This document shows, in pieces, positions 22,535 through 36,528 of a stretch of 64,000 nt of DNA (position 1 is its first letter; each line of letters starts with the position of its first letter). This stretch comes from Hepsetus odoe (taxonomy: Eukaryota; Chordata; Actinopteri; Characiformes; Hepsetidae), in contig CM029369.1 in NCBI GenBank assembly GCA_017165825.1, positions 16,423,458 through 16,487,457 on the forward strand. The letters run 5' to 3'. The notes below the pieces were generated by a model. The model was not told where the DNA came from. It made no database searches and worked only from the letters and a program-made list of their open reading frames with translations. Made by a program: the position numbers and the translations under genes.

Positions 22535-25500
22535 TCATAGGCCTGAAGACTGGGACGTTAAGTAAGGGCCGTTCATCTAAAACAACAAAAAGGACAGGGA
22601 AGGGTTATGGCTGAACAGCTTTGGCACATAAAGCAAAACTGATTCAGATTGTTCATGACCGCGAAAGATATAAAACGTCCATTTCATCTGCTTATATAAA
22701 GTAAAAAAACATTGCATCTATGGTGATTTTGTATTAACCTTAAAGAACCACTCTTTTGTTAGTGTAACAAACACTTATACCTGTCATTTTAAAATGACTC
22801 TCTCATCGTAATAACAGTTTTAATTTGGGCTTCAGTAACCATGATGACTGTGCTAATTTTCATGTTGAAATATAAAGGTGGTTTTGTTCATTTATGCATC
22901 AGTTATCTTCATAAACACCCATGGATGGCTTTTGTCCTGCACTGCTTAAATGGTTGAAACATAGACAATGTCTAAACCAAACATTTAGTGGATAATTTGC
23001 TATGTGAGCAGCCTCCTCAGGCCTACTTTGCTCTGACTGATGTAATTTGCCATGGCTATGACCACAGAGTTGAGCTGAGGCCAGCAGCAAAGTCTAAAGC
23101 CCACAGGTCAAACTAAAACAAAAGGAAAATTATTCTGTACTGTCCATGACCAAATAATTGAGTTTGAGCACTGCTAGGAAAAAAGAAAAGAAGAAAAAAA
23201 CAAAAACACCCCTAAACCTTTTGAGTGCGTTAGTGGTGCGCAGACTGGGTAATTTGGGGTGATTGTAGCTGTATGTACGTTATTAGTACAATCTATTCAT
23301 AGTCCCGGTAAAAGGGGAGGAAAGTATATTTGTCATTTAACACACCCACAAGTGAACGTTTCCTCTCTTTATAATGACAAAGTCATCAAAACCCACAGGA
23401 AATGCTTCAAAAAGGTATTTGTATTGCGCTGCAAAAAGAAAAGAAAAAAAAAAAAAAAAAAGACAGGATGAATGATCTCAGGCCAAAACTGACTGAGCAA
23501 ACCTGAACACCTCTGACAGAGATAAAATGATGCATCCATGCTCTCGCTGTACTACAGGTTTCAAAAGATGCTTTCACAAAAGAAGAAACCAAGCATTCTA
23601 ACTCATGACAATGCATATGAAGTAATAGCCAATTAAGGAAAGAGCTGAAACTGCTAAAACTGGGTTAAGGTTTGTCAAACACATTCTAATGCCTGGAAGG
23701 ATAGAGGCGAAGCATCATCTTTGAGGAAGAAAAGTGAAGGGGGGGGGGGGATTATAGAATTTTTGAGAATGGAAATCAAATCAAATCATTGAACGTCAAC
23801 AGAAGAACTCACAGCTATGCTTAGCAGGGAGAGTAAAAAGAAGAAGTTCCACATGTGCAATGTGAGGAGAATTCAAGGTATTGGGACTAAAAAACCGTAT
23901 AACCATAAGCAAACCAAACCACCCATCAGTGAAGCTAATCAAAAAAAGCCTTAAAAACCTTAATTTGCATCAAGATTTGACTTTTCCATTTGCACCAAAA
24001 TCCAATGTTCTTATGATCCAAAATTTAAAGAATGTATCAGAGGGGCACCTCAGGATAAGAAGCAATACACTCATCATGTGTCATGCCACCTATAGCAGCC
24101 TGTGGGGGTAGTGTTATGATTTGCGGTTGCTTCAGTTGGCCAGGTCTCAGTTCAGCAACTTTACGTGCCCAAAAACTAGATCAACTGACCACCTAAATTT
24201 ATTTTCCACAACTGGAAACAGTCCCGACATTCTGGCTTCAGGCTTGTGCACAGCTCATGTACTCATTCCTTTGGAACATCTGGTGGTATCTTTAAATTCA
24301 CAAGTGTGAAAGTCCATACACTTACAGACATCAGTGGATTTCATATCTGGTTTCATTTGTGTGTTAATTGAACATTTTATCAATAAGACTGGCATGAGGC
24401 AATGAGTACCAAAAAGTACCAAAATCTAGCATGTAAAAGGTGCATGCTGGAAAGTAGTGACAATAAATGGGTTTAATTACTGAGGCACTTCATGGTGTGA
24501 AATCATTATTATTATTAAAGCTGCAAATTTATGAGAACACTTGATAAAATTTGCAATGAAAATCACTACTTGAACAGGGAGCGATATAGCCAGCAGCTGT
24601 AAGGTAAAGTTATTAGAAGAAGAGTATCGTAGAAGAGTCAGTGTTTAAAATATCATATTAAAAAGAAGATTAAAGCATTTGGTGGTTAATTTTTACAAAA
24701 ATCATGACAAGTTCTTGCAACAACAAAAACAAACATAAAAAGTAAAATATGTCCAGCATAGTGTCCTTAGGCTCAATTGCAGCTGCTCCAGAGCACCCCA
24801 CTCTATTGGCAGCACACCCATCTGTGCCCGCAAAAATAGAGTGTTTTTGCCCGCACCCTCCTGATTTAACCACACATCATTTCCACTCTGTACAGACTTG
24901 CTGTATGCAAGTATGGCAGATTATGAACGCTTAAAAATGTAGCAAACCTGGTGGCAGAAAAATAAATAAATAAAAATAATATATAGGGGGGGAATAAAAT
25001 TATATATTTACACATTATATATAAAAATAATTTGTATTTCAATTGTTCATTTTTGAGTTGACAGACATGTGTAACGATATTTTTTTTAATGTTTAATTGA
25101 TAACTTCTTCAATAACTGGTGTAAATGAGGTGACCGTGGCCAAATTCCCTCAGCCATCCAAACAAATGAAGTGAGCAGACTTTGACTATTGAGTGAAAAG
25201 TTATAAAGAAATTGTTAATGTTGAGGGAGGAAAAAAAAAAAAAAAAAAAACCCCACACACACACACAGCAGTGCCAATAATTGTGGTACAAGTGTTTCAT
25301 TAAATAATTTTGTTTGGGGGGAAAAAAAAAAAAAAAAAAAAAAAAAAAAGGTATTTGAATTAACTACTTCACCAAGGGTTCGATTTCTTTCTATGCCTTT
25401 TAAATGCCAATCCATGCACAAATAGCTCCCCTAGTAAATATTCTGGGTACAAAAATTTTCAGCATGATTCAAACCCACCAAAGTTTGTTACTGCCTTTGA

Positions 25501-28500
25501 AACTATGTTCTGCTGTTGATAGACCACAAGAGTTTCTTTGCATAGTTTTGTTTCTCCATTTGGCTCTTAGGGACCAGTCCTGTTTTAGCTGTACTAGTGC
25601 TATTACTCCCTTGGTTCAGGGAATTTGTGACTGAAGAAAAGAGACAATAGAGACAATACAGCACTCATTAAAACTTGGCTTGGTCCTATTACAATCTTCT
25701 CACTAGTGGCAGAAATAACCTCAAATATTTTTACCTCTAATCAACATACATTCACTGCCAGCAATTCTTAAAATACATATTACTTAGCAATAATACTGCA
25801 ATACACACACACACGATTTTGTCTGATTAAGCCTATATATCTATTCTCTTACACAACGCATGCTAACATGACTGGACAGGCAGCTGGATATTGCCGCAGG
25901 ACAATTCATTACATTCATGCGAAGCACGATCACTTCTGTCCAGCTGTATTGTTTGGTAGCTTTTCTGTACGTCCCTCTCAGCAAGTCTAATGGGGATCAG
26001 TAAACGCAGCTGCACTGATGCCTGGATTCAGCTTCAAGCTCAGCGCAGACAACAGAAAAAGAGGAACGGACCATCACTCCAAGACCCTACCCTACCAAAT
26101 CCAGCCTGTACAGCCAAAAGCAACTGCAAGCGATGCCATAGAACAGATCCATATGCGTTACAGAAAAGGATATGAGTAATAAAGTAAATATATAATCCCC
26201 GTACTGTGGACTCTCACTTCTTGGAAAGGTTTATAATCCATATTTGATTAGAGCCACAGAAAGAAAAACGACAGTCTACAGGAAAACTTTGCCGGTCCCA
26301 CTTATAGCCAAGTACAATACAGTTTCTTTGGAAAATGCTGCATGTGGCAATCATATTGTTGCTTCACCTTATTCTGCAGACACACCTGTAGTTATTTCAC
26401 TGCACTAAACTTCAGGTTTAGTTAGAGTGCAATCATGCTGGCCTTTTGGGCTGTGCTATATTGCTGGCTAATGACAGTATGATTTCAATTACACTTCATT
26501 GGTTGGCAAGTTTCAACAATGCCGTTTTGTTTGGACTAATAAATTATACTTCCAGTTGAGAAATGACTATTTAATGACATGCTGCAAGTTCATATAACCA
26601 CATAAAGTAACCACAAAGTTCCTTTTATGGGGAAGATGACTTGTAGACTGTGAATATGTCCAGCCCCAAATTGAGTTAATAAAGCTGATTTTATTCACAT
26701 TAAGCCAATGTCATGAAAAAATTAATCAGACATCAAACTTATACAATTTCCCCTTTGCCCCTTACGCAATCAGGGCAGTCAAGGCATGTTTGGTATCAGA
26801 GGTTTGCTTCTTTAGTTTTGCTAGCAAACAGTAACAGAATCACAAAGCCACTTTCTGGTATCGTAGAAAAACATACTTAAATCATGACAAACTGGGTCAA
26901 ATCCATTGCGGCTCTATTGGTATGTTCTGTTATCTTACCTAATAATCAGTAGTATTTTATTATAATGGGAGACCAATTATTATTAAGATTTCCCAAAAAA
27001 TGAAAACACTTTGTGACAAGCCATAGCCCTGCATATACCACAAAGCAAATAAATAATATAAACACAAACTCGTTCAATTATTTTCTTTTAGTTAGTGACT
27101 AAAGCCCTCCATCCTTCCCTTTGCAGTATTATATTAAAAAAAAAAAAAAAAAAAAAAATCACAACAATAACAAAGATGCTTTTCTTGGTAGCACCACCAA
27201 AAATAACAGGAAAAAAAAAAAAAAAAAAATTTAAATACACACAACTGTTCTTGAGTTTTTGAGGGAAACCCATTAAGAAAATGGGAAATAGTCCTGAAAT
27301 ATAAATTCCTCAGAGCAGTCACGTTTCTGGAGGCATTTGCAGAAAATTATCCTAATCGTTTGCATTAAGCATTGCTTTCAAAGGCTGCTAAGAATTTCAC
27401 ATTCGTCTAGTAGTCATGAAAACAAATACATTGCCAAAGAAACACATTACACAAAGGTGGGCCTTGAGAAAACTGCCTTAGGAAAGGATCTCCCAGCATA
27501 GCTCATACAAAGTCAATCTATTCTCACTTACTGGCAGCAGGATGACCATATTTCTAGCTGCTGGATAAAATACTGAGAGTTCTGGAAGCACAGTTAAAGG
27601 AGGATAAAGGGGCGAAGAAGGATTTAACATTTTTTATTTAGTATAAATAAATGTAATTGCATACAACTTCGAGTGGGAAAAGTTGACTTCAGTTTAAAAA
27701 GCAGCATATTCAATGCCCACCATCTTATCTGTGTGAGCGTTTACCTATTTCAAAAGATAAGACATGAAATTACCACTAATGTAATGTTGTGGATTTAGGT
27801 ATCAGCCAATTATTGGCTTCGAGACGAGCCCCTTAAACTACAGGCTTATTCTTCAGTTATTAATCTTAATCCTTTATATTGAGCATTGACTTTATTTCTA
27901 ACTAATTTATGAAGTATACTAATATCATGTTATTATGAGAGTGAAGAATTGAAGTGTGGGTTCATATGCAGACCCTCATGGTTTAAGATGTTAATGATGA
28001 AGGGCAGGACCAACCTTGGGTTAAGTGTTAATGCTATATCCATATAAATGCAATCACACTGTGTGAAGACTCACCCTTGAATCGTATTCCAGCACAAAAG
28101 GAGGGATATCAATCTGTTCAGGCAGAATGCAGGTGAACAGCTGCTGAAGGCTCTCTATGTGATGGACCTTCTCCTTCATACCAGATACACTGAACGTGGT
28201 AAAGAACCATGTGGACACCTAATACAATTGAACAAAAAGGTAAAAGGCCATGCAATTATTATGAGATAAAGCTTCATTACACCTCCCTATCCATAACGCA
28301 AGAAAAAAGGTTCCCCTTATATTTCCTTTGTCTTATTTGTTACAAAAGTAAAAAAAAAAAAAAAAAATGAAAATAAAAAAAATGCTTGAGCAGCACACAC
28401 ATGCACACACTGCACTTTTCCTCAAAAACGGAAGCGATTAACACTGAGACACCACTTTGACCCATTCACAGCCCAACAATTACACATCCATACTGCCTGA

Positions 28501-31500
28501 ACATGCCAGTGAGCATTACGCAGGTTTGAATGGGTCAGAATAGAAAGAATGGCTTTAAAGAGATTAATTATCTGTTGCTTAATTACAGAGATTTAGAGAA
28601 CATGAAACATTGTGTGCTAATTCCACCAACTACCTGAACACACAAAAATGATTTGATAGAAATACAAATATACAAAGAACTAGAAAAGATAAATAAATAC
28701 ATGACTTGTAAAGAAAGAACAGTGAATGCAACAGCAGATATAGCCATTTAACACAGTTGTGTAGACAGAAAGTACCTTTCACAGGCCTGACATTAAAAAA
28801 AAAAAAAACAGCAATGGGCTGTATTAGTGTTGTGTGAGAAACTCTTACCTTGGAGCGAAATGTGGGATGCACAAAGTAGAAAGCCTTTAGATTCTTCTTA
28901 AACCTCAAAACAAAAAGAGAAAAAGACAACATAGTATTTATGTAATCAAAATAACAAAAAAATTCCGCAACACACTGAAATGCAGAAGAATTCCCCGGAG
29001 GAAAAACAATTAGCAAAAGACAGCAGTAATGCAGAAAAATAAGAAAATGTTGGTAAAGCAGGCCAGTGGTCTTCAGAGTGTCCTCTCTCTGCAGTGCTGT
29101 CACAGACTGATACAAACCATCAGCACTGCAATCCAAATCCTGGGGAGTGTGTACGGGGGACATTTATCATCCTTTCCCCATAACAGATGCACACCATGCC
29201 ATCCAAGCCATCTCTGGCCAGTACAGGACAATACTGCAGTAGGCTACATGTGCTTCTGACCACCCCTGATGCCCATGAGTTAAATTAATTCACACCACAA
29301 ATGACATATTTCTTAATAACTGCAAAAAACAAAACTTCACAAAAAAAAATATAATAATAATAAAATTCATAATTCCTAACATGCTGATGTGAGTTAGTTG
29401 TGGAACAAAACTTTATACTACTGAATACCAGGATGCAGGAGTTTCAGTCACAAAAACTACAATGATACAGTAAGAACAGTGACTACAGTGATATCTGTAA
29501 TAAGATCATTGGGAAAGACATGAGTAAACAGAGTAAACTTAAAAATTATGGCTGAAGACATGCATTCTGTAACAGTGATGTTTGCCAATTAGTGCAAATA
29601 AAGATGCAGGATTTATTCTGATGCTGTTAACAGTCCGTTCATGAGTACAAAGGGAGAAATATTACCACCTAATAATTATGTCAATCATCTCAACAGAATG
29701 ATCCACCTGAATGCTTTTCCCCTTTAGTAAAGAGGCTCTGTGTTGTGGGTCCTCTGAACACTTCATTGAAGAACAACTCACTAGGAATCATTTAGGAAAT
29801 ACATCTGTCCTGATGACAGTGCCATCTTCCAGGGTAAAAAGGCCTCAGCAGGGGTCATTAATGGTTCATACCTCACATTTGAGCATTGCAGTCTATTTTT
29901 GCACCCACAGTGCACACACAGAGCAGCAAGCTTCAAAATTTTAAAAGCCCAAATATTTTGGGTCTTTCACAGCATATTGAATGATGCTGGAAAGCAAGAA
30001 TGACCACTGGACCCAAAACTCTTTGGAAAGCAAAGCCAGGGTGGGAATCTTATGCACAACAAACTGACCTCCACGCCCGTTACACTCCTCTACTGAACAC
30101 ACATGGCGTTTTCTGTCAAGACCAAACCACAAAAGCCAACATCAGAGAAGATTAAAGAAGCAGAATGGAAAGAAGCAAGCCAGAAAAAGGAAAAAGAAGA
30201 AATAGGCAACAAAAGTGCCAAAGAATGGTAAAAAGAGGTTTTGTGCAGTCAAGTAGGTAAATGAGCTGTAACTTTCAGTCATCAACAGGTAAAACTGGCT
30301 GAAATAATGACACTGCAAACCCTACACAACCTACAAGAAGTGAGTTTCTTGACACTAGACAAAGTGTTTTGTATTTTATTTTTGAAGTACAATGGGCTTT
30401 TGCTGAATACATTCATTCGTACGTCATTTCCATCTCCCACTTCTTTATACTATGTAACTTTCAACAGAAACTCGAAACTGTTTTTTTCTTTTCCGAGGGA
30501 ATTAACCAGCAAGAGGTTTCACAAGCAACAACCTTTTTACCAAACAAGTTACTATTCAAGATGCATGATGATGAAATTCCATGGTACTCTATCCATGTCG
30601 CACAGATTGACATGTACTGTCTGCTGCACTGGTCTTTATTCAAAGAGGGGAATACAAAACACGTTTAAGCTGTCACAGGTTCGGATTTATATTGTGTCAA
30701 GGCCAATACAATCGCTCACAGTGTTTTGAGTTTCTGGGCCAAAGTTCCCTCTAATTTCCTTAAGTGTCCCAAACATAACCATTTCCTTTCAACCTTAAGG
30801 GAATAAAAGAAATCTTCCTGGCTGCATTTGGACAAACAACTCAGAACAGGGTGATGAGGAAGAGCAGTACAGGTAACAGAGGGAAAACTTGCACATCTCA
30901 GAGTCACTTACAAATGCACAGTTAATCCCTTCATTTGACTACAACATATGGGTCAGCAAGGTCTGACTCCTCAGTGTAAATCTGGATGACAGAGAGCATG
31001 CTTAGCAGGCTGAAATACAGTCCTTTCCCATCTCACACACAAAACATGTGTAATCTTTTGGCTAAAACTGCAGTTAGAAAGCACCGTTAGGCCAAGGAGC
31101 CTGATAAATATTAAAACCAACTGAGTCTGCATGTTTTGTTTTTTTTTTTAACTCTGAAGGCTTATCACTGTATCACTGGGCCTGAGTAATTCTGATTTAG
31201 GCCAAAAGAGAAGGCTTTAGCCCAGCAGCTGCTTTTTTTTTTTTGGTTGGTAGGTGTCACACAAAGGTTAAATTTTTTTGGAGACTGCTTCGGACATGTT
31301 TTCCATAATAAAATAAAGTTATGTGCACAGTGCAAAATGAAAAGTACTTACTTTAAATCCACAATGTCATACAGCTTCTTGAGAAAATCAGTGTCAAGAT
31401 GGTTATGTTCACTGGTGAGAGTATGAAAATACACCATCACATATTCCTTCACCGTGATGTGATCCATCACATGGATAAAGTACAACAAGGCCTACAGATA

Positions 31501-34500
31501 CAGACGTGCACACAAAGAGAGACACTGGGTAGATTAGATGCAGGCTTTTGTACACTTATTCCAACAGCTGAACTTAATCATTTTCATGAATTTACCTTCT
31601 CCATGTCAATGAGTGTAACTGGAACGTTCCTGCCTACAACCACCATTACTGTTCTGCCACACATATCAACACCTGTGAGCAAAAACACAGCATCATGGGT
31701 AAATGGAATCAAATATGGAAACAAAAGACCGGCTGAGCTATCTCAGCTGAGATCATCTCCTAACAAAACCTGTTTTAATTAATGAAAAGACTTCCATAAT
31801 CAGTCTCAGCTAACTTCACTTCTTGAACTCAAGCTCAGTATTGTTAGAGTAAATCAGGTTATATGTTCTGGAATAAATGGAGCCAGATGTTCTCATCTAG
31901 TGTGCTCTCATATGATCACAGACACCCGCAGTATGGTCAGAGGCAGTCTGCCCCCTTTTGGTCAAAAGAGACAATGTCAGCGACTGAGGTCATGCCAATC
32001 AGCACATGCAAGTTAATTACCATTATTAGCCATTTGTAATAATGAACAAAAATCACTTGCTTGTTGACTGTTAGGGATGGTAGCTTTTGAAGTTGAAATA
32101 ATGGGCTTTGGAAAGCCACACAATGACAGAGGGCTGTTGGTTTTGAACTCAGTAGGGTAGTTTACCACATAGGGCTATGACACTACCTGACCCAAGCAAC
32201 AAAAGGATGATGATCTAAAACATCACCACAGCAAATGTTTCTTTTGTGGCTATTTTTGATCCGAAATTGTGAAACGAGAGAAATGGATTACAGAACCCCC
32301 TGATGTTGTGCTCAATGAGCTAGAACTAAGGTTTCCTGCCCAGTGAGCAAACACATGGGGAGAGAAGATCCAGCCTGCACATGTGCACAGACACACACTA
32401 AGACAGGAAAAAGGAAGGGAAAGAACTCATATGTGCTGGAGAGAGACTGAACAGAGAAGCCATAAGAGTGCACACACTGACTCCACATTTCTGGAGACTG
32501 ATCATGCATTTACACACAACTACACAGCAGAACTGGAAGCTGAAACAGACCAGTTTGATATAAAGCCTTCAGTGCTGCAATGTCCGAGAGGTCCTCTGCT
32601 CGAGCTTTGCACAGCCAGCGGTTATAGCTGAAAGACAAGGGGATAACAGTATTAATCAAGATACTCTGACATGTGATGTATACAGAATGACAATGGCAAG
32701 ATTGTAGACACAGTCTCTACACACAAAATGTACTAAATAAACAACTTTTTAAAATGTTTTTAGAAGAGATCAGGTCTTAATAAATCAAAATACAATTTCA
32801 TTTTAGCATCTGGAGCAGGTTTCCTATGGAGCAGGTTATCCAATGCTGGAGTATGAATGAAATAAGGTTCTTACGTTCTCTGGTGTTGTTTCTGCTGGGC
32901 TGCTTCAGAGAGCTGGCCCTGCAGAATCTGCTTCCGCTGCTTATCCACATCGCCCTCCATGCGCGCAAAGGCATGATTGCCCACCAGCCCCAGACCTGAC
33001 TCCAGATAATCATCCTCTGAATGGTCTGAAATATACATACACGCATGCACACAGAATTACTTGATATTAACCCTTGATATTTAGCAAGCATAGGTTCAGT
33101 GCAACAACCCAGCCACCAGGGGTACACAAATCAGTGTTTCTTCATGCTGGTCGCAAGCCTGGAGGGGAATCCGGAGAAAAATTTAGCAAATGAAATATGC
33201 GGTCAACTTCCATAACGGATTGGTTGAGGCCCAAGTTAGCAATGACCATCGCCAGCTCTATGCGAGAGACTAGATGGAAGTTTAGTAAGGCCAGAATTAA
33301 TTTAAATTGTTTAACCATGGTGTGGACTATCCTGAAGGAAAAGTCAAAAATGTTTTGTAAGTGAAGAGTGTCAGACAGGATGAGGAGTTTTAAGCTGGAA
33401 ATTTAAGGTATGCTCATGAATGTTGTTAGTGCTTATGCACTAGGTAGTGAAGAGTTACCAAGATTGCTGGGCAAATACTGGAAGTGGCAAGGGAGACAGC
33501 TAGAAAGGTACATCTAGAAGATCAGAAGGAGTTGCATTGTGCTTTTGTCAACATGGAGAAAGCATATGACAGGGTGCACAGAGGAGTTTTGTATGAGGAA
33601 GTCTGTCAATGTAGTACAGAATATGTATGAAGGCAGTGTGATAGTGGTGAGGTCTGCCATAGAAGTGAGGGATACATTTAATGTAAAGGTGAGCTCAAAG
33701 CCCATTCTTTTTTGCCATGGCAATTAAGAGGTTGACAACCGAGGTTAGACAGGAGTCCCTGCAGAGGACCTGTAGTGAGAGAAGGGAGCAGCTTGAGGAG
33801 AACCTGGAGGTGGAGATGTGCTCTAGAGAGGAGAGGAATGAAAGTGTGTAGAACAAAGACAGGATACATGAGTGTGAATGAAAGGGAGGAAAGTGGAGTG
33901 GTTAGGACGCAGGGAGTGTAAGTATTAAAAGGTGTATGAATTTAAATACTTAAAAAAAACAGTTCAGAGTAACAGCAAGTGTGGAAGAGAGGGGAAGAAG
34001 AGTTCAGGCAGGTTGGAATGGGAGGAGAAGAGTACCACAAGTGATCTGTGAGAAACGGGTACCAGTGATAGTGAAAGGGAAGGTTTACAGGACGGTTGTG
34101 AGTCCAGCTATGCTATATGGGTTGGAGATGGTGGCATTGATGAAAGTACAGGCAGCAGAGCTGCAGGTGGCAGAGTTAAAGTTTTCCACTGGGTGTGACA
34201 AGGACAGACAGGATTAGAAATTAGTATATTAGAGTGACAGTTCATGTTGGACATTTTTGGAGACAAAGTTAAAGACACAAGGTTGTGTTGGTTTGGACAT
34301 GCGAGGAGAGGAGAGACGAAGATGATATTGGGAGGAAGATGTTGAGGATGGAGCTGCCAGGAAAGAGGAAAAGAAGAGGTCTATAGATGTTGTGAGAGAG
34401 GACATGCAGGCAGTTGAGCTGAAGCTGGAATTTGTAGAGCACAGGAAGAAATGGACAGTTGATCCGGTGTGGCAACCTATAACAGAAGCAGCCAAAAAGA

Positions 34501-36455
34501 AAAAGAAGAAGTAAATGAATGCAACTCCTGACCACCAACGGTAGTATGAAGCACTTCATTTCTTTTGTGCCCTTATACAGAAGAGGTCTTTTGGGTTAAA
34601 AATCCTTCCACTTTTTTGTCACTTAACTGAAGTGCTTGACATCCAGGAGGCATTCTCTATTGGGTACCATTTCAAATCAGGCTCATACGGATACTTCTTT
34701 ACTGCTTGATGTGGCATGACAACAAATCTGCATAATCCAGCATACATGGTCAAACATATGGTAATCTCAACCAACTCAAGTTTGCACCAGCTCAGATTTT
34801 CTGTGGCATTTTGTTAATTAACTGGTGTCCTCAAACAAATTAAATACTGCTCTACCTTCATTTTAAATTTTCAGTCCTATGCCGCATGCCATCTTATCAA
34901 ACACTAGCAAAACTGTTTTTCAGTTGATAAGGTCCTCTCAGAGAAAATCTGTTCTCTTCTATCTGAAAGTGATAAGAAAGTACTCCTATCATTCAATCCA
35001 AAAGCATATGATCTACTTTATTCAAACGTTTACATACAATTGTAGTTCAAAGGGAAAAGTATTTTCATAAACCTGCTGCTTTCAGCCACTAATGGTTGCC
35101 TTGCAAGGTCAAGAATCTCAGTTAGCAATCTTGCCCTTTGGATTAATATGAAATGTGGTATTTACTTGTGTAATGAGTCAGTCCCTGGGAGCTATCATAC
35201 CTATAGTCCTGCTGAAACATTTTATCCAGCTTTCATTAGGAAATCAATGGACTATTTAAAAAGGTACATACAACTGTCCAGTGCTTCCTTACTAAATTTT
35301 CTCTAGAAGATCTTATTCCAACTATTCGTAATGACTGTATTAAGTCAGGCAGGACACTGAATTTCTGTTATATTCTGAGACATTATGTGATCTTTGACTG
35401 TGTCAAACAGTGATAGTTTGCCTGCTTTAGTGACAGGAGTGCATATCTGGAATCTACAGATGCGGTCAAAAGAGGCTGGTGTCTCATTTCAGGTTTGAAG
35501 TATATTTATATATCTCAGGCTATTGTGTGGGTATGATATTTCTATTGTAGTCCAAGTGTCATGGGCTTTGTAACTTTGATGGTAAATTCCGAGCACACAA
35601 GGAACATCCTCTGCATTCAGTTTTAATATCAAAATCTAAGTCTGGACATAAAAGACTGGACGCCGATCAGTCCTAGTGCCCAAGATGTCTGATGTGGAGC
35701 CAGGTGCCTGAAAAATGATACTCTGTTATTTGAATAACAGAGAATGCCAAGCAGGAATTATTATTATTTGAAGCAGGAATGCCAAATTGTGCTTCTCTGT
35801 TGTAACAATCCAACCATATCTTAGTACAGCAGAGCTGGGACGTTCCCAATTAAGTGTGCTATTTCCTTTTTCTGTCCCATAATTACTCTCAGAGAAAGGT
35901 GTGGGTGAAAGGTCAAAAACAGGCACATCTTTGGAAATAGCAAGCTGAAAAAGGTAAAAGGGACAACTACAATAAATTACAGCAAGGAAGAACACAGCTT
36001 TGGCTGAAGAAAAAGAATATACTAAATATGTGACAACATAAGGAGCGAGTTAAAGCGCAGATGTTTCTGTATGGTTATTTTTGTATGAGATGTTTCCATC
36101 ACATTAATGAAGATTCTCTTTGACTAAGCATGGTCATTGCTACAGTGACCAGTTCTACACTGAGACCTTGGGCTGTCCTCCCATATCCTGCACTAAAGCA
36201 CTGAGCTGCAGGCAGGGAGGCAGTGTGTGTTTATTTACTTTGGGACTGCCTGATGCAGAGTTTGTTTGAGTTGGATTGATAGCTCAATGGAGGGGTGATC
36301 ACCTCAACCACAGCTGGACCACAGGCCACAGGATCTCTGAGTGAAATAATGGCTGGCAAACAAATATAAGTGTCCCAACCATCACTAACAAATAAACATG
36401 CCCATGTGGGCTTACTCACACCAAGCAAACAACACAAATGAATACAACAAGTACA

Positions 36456-36528
<73 letters not shown>

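Noticed and set aside
28630..29163. 177-residue reading frame on -
   Set aside because: It is read-through of gdap2 intron sequence around the 55-base exon 11 (28849-28903). Only the part encoding LKAFYFVHPTFRSK is real coding.
32100..32215. Possible old SINE
   Set aside because: Some tRNA-like phrases (GGTTTTGAACTC) but no B box match and no tail; too weak to call.
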